Below are positions 60,052-64,000 of a stretch of 64,000 nucleotides of DNA, piece by piece; the first letter of the stretch is position 1; each line of letters opens with the position of its first letter. The DNA lies in contig CAKTPM010000004.1 in assembly GCA_934591705.1 (NCBI GenBank), forward strand, positions 35,065 through 99,064. The letters run 5' to 3'. The notes under the pieces are model-generated. The model saw only the letters and a program-made list of their open reading frames with translations. It had not been told where the DNA came from and ran no database searches. A program made the position numbers and the translations under genes. The DNA is from an uncultured Oscillospiraceae bacterium (GTDB taxonomy: Bacteria > Bacillota > Clostridia > Oscillospirales > Oscillospiraceae).

Positions 60052-60624
60052 TCAGTCGGTCGTATCCAGCACCGGCCAGCAGCGCCCCTCCACATCAAAG
60101 GCGGCAAAGTACTGCTCCTCCATGGGGATCCAGCGGCTGACGAACAGGGACAGCTTGTCCGGATCCCGCCTTTGGAGGCGCTCCAGCTGCCGGGCGGGGG
60201 ACACCGTGAGAAATACCCGCAGATCGTAGGCGTCCCACAGCCGGCGGTGGCAGGCGTAGCTCCCCTCCACCAGGGTCACGGCGCTGCAGGGCACATAGAC
60301 GGGCTCCCCCAGGGTCTGGGTCCGGCAGCGGAAGGGCCGGTAGGAAAAGGCCTCCCCCGCCTGCAGCGGCGCCAGCACCTCCCGGGTAAAGCGCTCAATG
60401 TCGATGTTGCCGCCGGGGGTGGCCAGGCGCTCCTCCGTCCGCTGCTGGGGCCGGAGGAAAAAGTCGTCCATGTGTACCACCGGGCACTGCAGCATCTCCT
60501 GCAGGGCTGCGGCCAGGGTGGTCTTGCCGGACCCGCAGCGGCCGTCAATGGCCACTAAGATCCGGGGCTTATCGATTTTTTCAATGGCCGCCAGCACGGC
60601 GCTGCACATCTCTTCGCGGTTCAT
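60052..60624 (-). CDS. P-loop kinase of the uridine-kinase-like family
   Basis: 190 residues from the ATG at 60624 (GGGAGGTATAC upstream). P-loop AIDGRCGSGKTTLA, then HMDDFFLRPQQRTEERL, the acidic pair that places the nucleoside or small substrate, and EGSYACHRRLWDAYDL. Similar to, but clearly different from, the Udk at 4.9-5.5 kb. Often annotated as uridine kinase; the substrate is not certain. Confidence 0.82.
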   Translation of the reverse strand: MNREEMCSAVLAAIEKIDKPRILVAIDGRCGSGKTTLAAALQEMLQCPVVHMDDFFLRPQQRTEERLATPGGNIDIERFTREVLAPLQAGEAFSYRPFRCRTQTLGEPVYVPCSAVTLVEGSYACHRRLWDAYDLRVFLTVSPARQLERLQRRDPDKLSLFVSRWIPMEEQYFAAFDVEGRCWPVLDTTD

Positions 60625-60790
60625 GTATACCTCCCGGGGGCTCTGCTGCGAATGATTGCCGTGGCTCGGCGGGGACTTCTCCCCGCTGCCCGTCCCGCCG
60701 ATTATACCAATTTCCCGGCGGCTGCGCAAGGGGAGAAGGGGGTGTTTTTTGCAAACAGTTTTACTTATGATCATCATCATAATATCGGGC

Positions 60791-60819
60791 TTTACTTTTC
60801 TTGTGAAATATTCTACTAT
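60791..60819 (+). promoter_or_regulatory. Promoter of the small membrane protein gene
   Basis: TTTACT (60791-60796), 17-base spacer, TACTAT (60814-60819). Confidence 0.58.
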
Positions 60820-60878
60820 ACAGGCACAGGCAGGGAACACCCCCTGCCGGATCAAAAAATTTCAAGGAGGACTCTGCC

Positions 60879-61100
60879 ATGAAGCTCAAAATCTATGATT
60901 ACCTGGCTGTCGCCATTGTCGCCGCCTTTTTGGTGGTGGCCACCTCTTTCCTGATGCTGGCTGCCGATGAACCCATCCGCCAGGCCGGCTTCTACATGCC
61001 TCTCATCTTCGGTGCCATCGGCACCTGGGCCGCCGGTAAGGCCGGCATCCTGGAGATGCACTATGAGGAGCGCGCCCGGCGCATCGGCGCTGCCGCCTGA
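60879..61100 (+). CDS. Small two-TM membrane protein
   Basis: 73 residues with AAGGAGG ahead of the ATG. Two hydrophobic helices (YLAVAIVAAFLVVATSFLML and FYMPLIFGAIGTWAAG) and a basic tail. I do not recognise a family. Followed by a terminator. Confidence 0.75.
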   Translation: MKLKIYDYLAVAIVAAFLVVATSFLMLAADEPIRQAGFYMPLIFGAIGTWAAGKAGILEMHYEERARRIGAAA

Positions 61101-61146
61101 ATTTCGCTTTCTTCCTCCGCTTTCTCTCCGAAAGCCCCTTTTTCCA

Positions 61147-61173
61147 AAAGAAACGCCGCCTCCTGCGAGGCGG
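61147..61173. terminator. Terminator between the small membrane protein and NUDIX genes
   Basis: AGAAACGCCGCCT-CCTGCG-AGGCGGTGTTTCT with A/T flanks on both sides. Confidence 0.85.
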
Positions 61174-61188
61174 TGTTTCTTTATGCGC

Positions 61189-61818
61189 TTACGGCCGATC
61201 AAGATCCGCCGTATCCTCCACCAGATGCCGGGTGATGCGGGCCGAGAGGCCCCACAGGGGGTGGGGCAGGCCGGTATAGACCGGCACCTCCATGTGCCCG
61301 TCCAGCCAGGGATAGTCGGCGCTCACCTGCACAGCGCCGTAGGGGAAGTCATCCCCTACCATGGGCCGGAGGGGATAGCGGTACACCGCCGGGGGATGGG
61401 CCCGGAGCCAGGCCAGGGGCACCAAAAAGGTTTCGGCTACCTCGGCGGGGGCAGGGCGCATCTTCTCCAGGGCCTCGGGCGCCAGGGCCGCCAGCACCGG
61501 GTACATCAGCCCCTCCCGCCGGAGGTGGAGAAAGTCCAGCTCCCCCAGCACGGTGATGTCCCCCGGGGGGATGGCCAGCTCCTCACAGGTCTCCCGCAGG
61601 GCGGCCTCCACCGGTGTTTCCCCCGGCTCCATGCGCCCGCCGGGGAAGCACACCTCGCCCCCCTGGGCGATGCCGCCGGCCCGAACCTCATAGAGCAGGC
61701 ACAGGCCCTCCCGGGTCTCCACCAGGGGCACCAGAACGGCGAAGTTGTGCCGGGCGTCCTGGAGGCCGGGGCGGTGGCAGCGGTAGCGGCGGGCCAGGTC
61801 GGCAGCGGTCAGGGCCAT
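61189..61818 (-). CDS. NUDIX hydrolase, CoA-pyrophosphatase-like
   Basis: 209 residues. The Nudix box is GGRMEPGETPVEAALRETCE followed by ELA, which fits Gx5Ex7REUxEExGU except at its end. The LLYEVRAGGIAQGGEVCFPGG segment matches the NudL/CoA-pyrophosphatase motif that precedes the Nudix box. It may remove CoA or nucleotide waste. No ribosome site precedes the ATG; a GGTCGGGC/GCCCGACC hairpin at 61832-61850 lies there instead. Confidence 0.88.
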   Translation of the reverse strand: MALTAADLARRYRCHRPGLQDARHNFAVLVPLVETREGLCLLYEVRAGGIAQGGEVCFPGGRMEPGETPVEAALRETCEELAIPPGDITVLGELDFLHLRREGLMYPVLAALAPEALEKMRPAPAEVAETFLVPLAWLRAHPPAVYRYPLRPMVGDDFPYGAVQVSADYPWLDGHMEVPVYTGLPHPLWGLSARITRHLVEDTADLDRP

Positions 61819-61831
61819 ATCACAGGTATGC

Positions 61832-61850
61832 GGTCGGGCGCGGCCCGACC
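61832..61850 (-). other. Hairpin just upstream of the NUDIX start
   Basis: GGTCGGGC-GCG-GCCCGACC. It ends 14 bases before the start codon and occupies the place where a ribosome site would be expected, so it may affect translation. Confidence 0.5.
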
Positions 61851-61942
61851 TCTTTCACGGTATTTTTGCACATTTTTTCTCCTCCGCCCAGCTTATCTGC
61901 CCTTATTCTACACGATGGTGAGCCCGGTGGCAAGGGGTGCCC

Positions 61943-61976
61943 ATGAAAAAAGCCGCCCCGGCGGGCGGCTTTTCAT
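61943..61976 (-). terminator. Terminator after the Cys-rich small gene
   Basis: Minus strand GAAAAGCCGCCC-GCCG-GGGCGGCTTTTTTC with a six-T run. Confidence 0.88.
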
Positions 61977-61984
61977 TTGCTGGC

Positions 61985-62161
61985 TCAGCAGCCGCAGCCG
62001 CAGTCGTTGCCGCCGCAGCCGCAGTTGTTATTGCACCCGCAGCCGCTGCCGCAGCCATTGCCGCAGAACAGCCACAGAACGATGATGGCGATGATGATCC
62101 AGCAGCAGCTGCTGCCGCCGAAGCCGCCGCCGCAGCAGGAATTGGAACTCTGGTTACACAT
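61985..62161 (-). CDS. Cys/Gly-rich 58-residue membrane protein
   Basis: Too short for many gene finders. The ATG at 62161 has AGGAGGT upstream and a strong terminator follows. 58 residues with 14 Cys: an N-terminal CC-GGGFGGSS-CC patch, one TM (WIIIAIIVLWLF), and a tail of CG, GCGCNNNCGCG and GCGC. Proteins like this are sometimes annotated as chorion class high-cysteine HCB protein 13 in Clostridia; function unknown. It follows rex on the same strand and may share its transcript. Confidence 0.8.
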   Translation of the reverse strand: MCNQSSNSCCGGGFGGSSCCWIIIAIIVLWLFCGNGCGSGCGCNNNCGCGGNDCGCGC

Positions 62162-62241
62162 AGAGATACCTCCTATGAAGTTTTCCCCCGCCCTCTCGGT
62201 CGGGGCTCACTCCATAGTATGTGCCGCGCGGGGATGTGTGC

Positions 62242-62874
62242 TTACTCCTGCCGGGAAATGCGGTAGCTCAGCGTCAGAAGGGTATCTACAAAGTGGATGT
62301 CCTCGAAGAATACCCCGGGCACCTCGGTGCTCAGCTCCACATTGGTGAAGTTCCAAAAGCCCTTGACCCCCAGGGAGATGAGACGGTCCGCCAGGGGCTG
62401 GGCCACGGACTGGGGCACCGTCAGCACCGCCACATGGGGCTGCTGCTCCCGGACATAGGCGTCCAGCTCGTCCATGGAGCGGATGGTCACGCCGTTGATG
62501 GTGGTGCCGATGAGGTCGGGGGAGAGGTCGAAGGCGGAGTCGATGCGGAAGCCCACCTTGCGGAAATCGAAGTTCTGCAGCAGGGCATGGCCCAGGTGGC
62601 CGGCGCCTACCACGATGATGCGGTGGCCGCCGTCGATGCCCAGAATGTGGCCGATCTCACTGCGCAGCTCCGCCACATTGTAGCCGTACCCCTGCTGGCC
62701 GAATTCACCGAAGCAGCTGAGATCCTGGCGGATCTGGGAGGCGGTGATGTCCATCTTTCCGCCCAGGGAATTGGAGGAAATGCGCACCACGCCCTTATTA
62801 TAGAGGTCATCCAGATAGCGGTAGTACCGGGGCAGCCGGTGGATGACAGCGTCAGAAATTTTTGCTTTTTTCAT
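62242..62874 (-). CDS. rex: Redox-sensing transcriptional repressor Rex
   Basis: Binds NAD+/NADH and represses fermentation and hydrogenase genes when the NADH/NAD+ ratio is low. 210 residues. Winged helix with SSNSLGGKMDITASQIRQDL, Rossmann motif VVGAGHLGHALL, and a C-terminal FEDIHFVDTLL domain-swapping helix. Its likely target in this window is hydCBA. Its own promoter overlaps a Rex-like inverted repeat. Confidence 0.96.
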   Translation of the reverse strand: MKKAKISDAVIHRLPRYYRYLDDLYNKGVVRISSNSLGGKMDITASQIRQDLSCFGEFGQQGYGYNVAELRSEIGHILGIDGGHRIIVVGAGHLGHALLQNFDFRKVGFRIDSAFDLSPDLIGTTINGVTIRSMDELDAYVREQQPHVAVLTVPQSVAQPLADRLISLGVKGFWNFTNVELSTEVPGVFFEDIHFVDTLLTLSYRISRQE

Positions 62875-62905
62875 AAGTTCTCAAGTCCTTTTTGAAGCTT
62901 ACGAC

Positions 62906-62934
62906 ATTGTATCGCAAAATAAACAACTTGTCAA
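62906..62934 (-). promoter_or_regulatory. Promoter of rex
   Basis: Minus strand perfect TTGACA (62929-62934), 17-base spacer, TACAAT (62906-62911). Confidence 0.82.
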
Positions 62935-62946
62935 CTTTTTTAACAA
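62928..62946. promoter_or_regulatory. Rex-like inverted repeat overlapping the rex -35
   Basis: Minus strand TTGTTAA, five bases, TTGACAA. One half is a perfect Rex half-site and the other has one mismatch, but the spacer is five rather than four. Overlap with the -35 suits autoregulation. Confidence 0.45.
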
Positions 62947-62967
62947 TCTAAATTTAGAAAATTTTTC

Positions 62968-62996
62968 TTTACATTATGCCCAAAGACGAGTATAAT
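62968..62996 (+). promoter_or_regulatory. Promoter of tRNA-Arg
   Basis: TTTACA (62968-62973), 17-base spacer, perfect TATAAT (62991-62996). Confidence 0.8.
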
Positions 62997-63033
62997 ATAC
63001 TGGCGCGGCCGGGATAGGCCGTGAGCATCCTAT

Positions 63034-63110
63034 GCGCCCGTAGCTCAGATGGATAGAGTGACAGACTCCGACTCTGTAGGCCGCTGGTTCGAATCCAGTC
63101 GGGCGTACCA
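63034..63110 (+). tRNA. tRNA-Arg (anticodon CCG)
   Basis: Full cloverleaf with encoded CCA. Acceptor GCGCCCG pairs with CGGGCGT, with one G-U pair; anticodon stem ACAGA/TCTGT with loop CTCCGAC gives anticodon CCG; T-arm GCTGG-TTCGAAT-CCAGT. The discriminator is A63107. It has its own promoter and terminator. Confidence 0.95.
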
Positions 63111-63175
63111 AAAAGGCATCCGGCCACCGGGAAGGTGGGCGGGTGCTTTTTCGTTTCGGCGGGGCGGGTCGAACC
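63080..63175 (+). repeat. Direct repeat, copy 1 (tRNA 3' end plus downstream)
   Basis: Begins in the variable loop of tRNA-Arg and continues through the terminator. 96 bases, repeated 155 bases downstream with two mismatches. Confidence 0.88.
63111..63151 (+). terminator. Terminator after tRNA-Arg
   Basis: GCATCCGGCCACC / GGTGGGCGGGTGC stem with a few G-U or mismatched pairs, followed by TTTTT. Confidence 0.7.
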
Positions 63176-63234
63176 ATAGCGGCCTACAACATAAAATATA
63201 GCCCCGGCTTGCCGCGGGGCAGTGCCCTCGGCAA

Positions 63235-63330
63235 GCCGCTGGTTCGAATCCAGTCGGGGGTACCAAAAAGGCATCCGACCACCGGGAAGGTGGGCGGGTG
63301 CTTTTTCGTTTCGGCGGGGCGGGTCGAACC
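63235..63330 (+). repeat. Direct repeat, copy 2 (tRNA-Arg 3' fragment)
   Basis: Carries the T-arm, acceptor 3' strand (reading GGGGGT instead of GGGCGT) and CCA of tRNA-Arg, but the sequence upstream cannot form the rest of a tRNA, so this is a fragment. It looks like a duplication scar or the far attachment site of a former integrative element. Confidence 0.85.
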
Positions 63331-63368
63331 CGTATGACCTGCCGGATGCAGAAAAAAGAAGGGAATCA

Positions 63369-63637
63369 GCGCCGCCAGCTCCTTGCGCAGGATGCTGACG
63401 GCGGCCAGCGTTGCCAGCGTGGGCGTGTCGCCGCAGCAGGCCATGACCGCATCCGGTTCCTCGTCTTGATCGTTGGAGGCCCAGCTCCAGATGCCGAGGC
63501 CCTGTGTGCAGTGCTTCACCGCCTGCTCCATGGTCAGCCACTGCTGGCGTGGGTGCTTGCTGGCCACAATGACATTCACATAGTTGCGGCTCTTGATGCA
63601 GTGGTCAAAGCAGCTCAGGAAGCAGATGGCTGAAATT
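63369..63637 (-). pseudogene. Fragment of a phosphoketolase gene
   Basis: The minus-strand frame reads AICFLSCFDHCIKSRNYVNV, then IVASKHPRQQWLTMEQAVKH and GIWSWASNDQDEEPDAVMAC, matching the C-terminal region of xylulose-5-phosphate/fructose-6-phosphate phosphoketolase (Xfp). It is cut at both ends: an in-frame TAA lies just before the matching part, and similarity ends after ILRKEL. Roughly 90 of about 790 residues remain. A decayed remnant, next to the duplicated tRNA end. Confidence 0.8.
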
Positions 63638-63730
63638 TAATCTAATGTTATATCCCGCATCAAGTCTGCGCATCCAATGGAAATGTATCGCTCAAATAAA
63701 CTTGGGATCAAACGCATGACACGGCGCAGG

Positions 63731-64000
63731 TCAGAACGCCAACAGGTTCAGTCCCGTGTCCGGGTCATGCGCTCTGTCCACCGCGCCGGGAATGAACTCT
63801 ATGATCATTTCACAGGTGGCGCTGACCACAGCCCGATTTAAGTGGCCGCCAAACACCTGCCCCTTGTCGTTTCCGGCACTCATGTGCAGATGGGCGTAAA
63901 ACGCGCCGCCCATGGTATTGATGGTGCCGGTCAGGGAGACGATCTCAAAATTGCCGCGGAACTCGTTTGCATAGTACCGCTGCTCCTCCACCTTGTACAC
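63731..64000 (-). CDS. PPC/DUF296-domain protein (N-terminus outside the window)
   Basis: The visible 89 residues end in DTGLNLLAF. The domain core is visible as FEIVSLTGTINTMGGAFYAH, then LHMSAGNDKGQVFGGHL and CEMIIEFIPG, matching the plant and prokaryote conserved (PPC/DUF296) fold. The family size is about 140 residues, so the first third lies to the right. Bacterial members are small trimeric proteins of unknown role; some are associated with DNA-binding in plants. Confidence 0.85.
   Translation of the reverse strand: MYKVEEQRYYANEFRGNFEIVSLTGTINTMGGAFYAHLHMSAGNDKGQVFGGHLNRAVVSATCEMIIEFIPGAVDRAHDPDTGLNLLAF

Noticed and set aside
62969..63541. Minus-strand frames around tRNA-Arg with a DSNQR or PDWIRTSG-like translation
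   Set aside because: These translations are well-known artefacts of reading tRNA genes as protein; they cover the tRNA and its duplicate.

Overview
This 64-kb window is a GC-rich chromosomal segment of an anaerobic Gram-positive bacterium, most likely a clostridial gut commensal of the Oscillospirales type. That placement rests on gene content and familiar protein families, since no search was run. The support is: an oxygen-sensitive [FeFe] hydrogenase, a class III (glycyl radical) ribonucleotide reductase with NrdR boxes, a 2[4Fe-4S] ferredoxin, a Na+-pumping decarboxylase, the Rex redox repressor, the clostridial glgC/glgD pair, strong AGGAGG ribosome sites, and no outer-membrane genes. Nearly all of it is ordinary core genome in short operons separated by clean hairpin terminators.

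Layout. 1-6.7 kb: plsX-acpP, rnc, the RNA methylases rsmI and trmN6, a ferredoxin, udk-ydcF, and a zinc-ribbon/BIG2 membrane protein. 6.7-10.8 kb: hydCBA, a trimeric NAD-linked [FeFe] hydrogenase behind a probable Rex operator. 11-13.9 kb: an ABC exporter, ylmH and a DUF896 gene. 13.9-22.1 kb: a complete glycogen operon, glgB-glgC-glgD-glgA-glgP. 22.2-25.2 kb: a zur-znuA-znuC-znuB zinc-uptake operon with a perfect Fur-family palindrome. 25.2-27.1 kb: a sodium:neurotransmitter-type symporter. 27.2-33.3 kb: anaerobic dNTP synthesis, with an NrdD-redoxin fusion plus trxB, and a separate TPR-DUF4037-nrdG operon; both have NrdR boxes. 33.3-38 kb: threonine/aspartate-family synthesis (thrC-thrH divergent from lysC-asd). 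38-40.4 kb: feoA-feoB plus a small Cys-rich partner. 40.5-43.5 kb: thiamine pyrophosphokinase, a small membrane protein, a DUF4430 lipoprotein, and an SDR-type reductase/epimerase. 43.6-46.9 kb: a class B penicillin-binding protein with an FHA-SEDS fusion. 47-50.8 kb: Na+-translocating decarboxylase. 50.8-52.2 kb: sfsA and mntP. 52.2-57.8 kb: a TetR-controlled DUF308-MMPL-secreted coiled-coil operon. 57.9-62.9 kb: DUF1003, a MATE transporter, a P-loop kinase, a small membrane protein, a NUDIX hydrolase, a Cys-rich 58-residue protein and rex. 63-64 kb: tRNA-Arg(CCG) with a duplicated 3' end, a phosphoketolase fragment and a partial PPC/DUF296 gene.

How the parts fit. Two redox/nucleotide control circuits can be read from the DNA. 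Rex is encoded at 62.2-62.9 kb, a strong Rex-like site lies just downstream of the hydCBA -10 element, and a looser one overlaps the -35 of rex itself. NrdR boxes mark both nrdD and the TPR-DUF4037-nrdG operon, which places two uncharacterised genes inside the anaerobic ribonucleotide-reductase regulon. The redoxin domain fused to NrdD, with trxB next to it, suggests a thiol rather than formate electron supply. In amino-acid synthesis, thrH sits where a homoserine kinase would be expected. I found no CRISPR array, rRNA, intact insertion sequence, prophage or convincing riboswitch.
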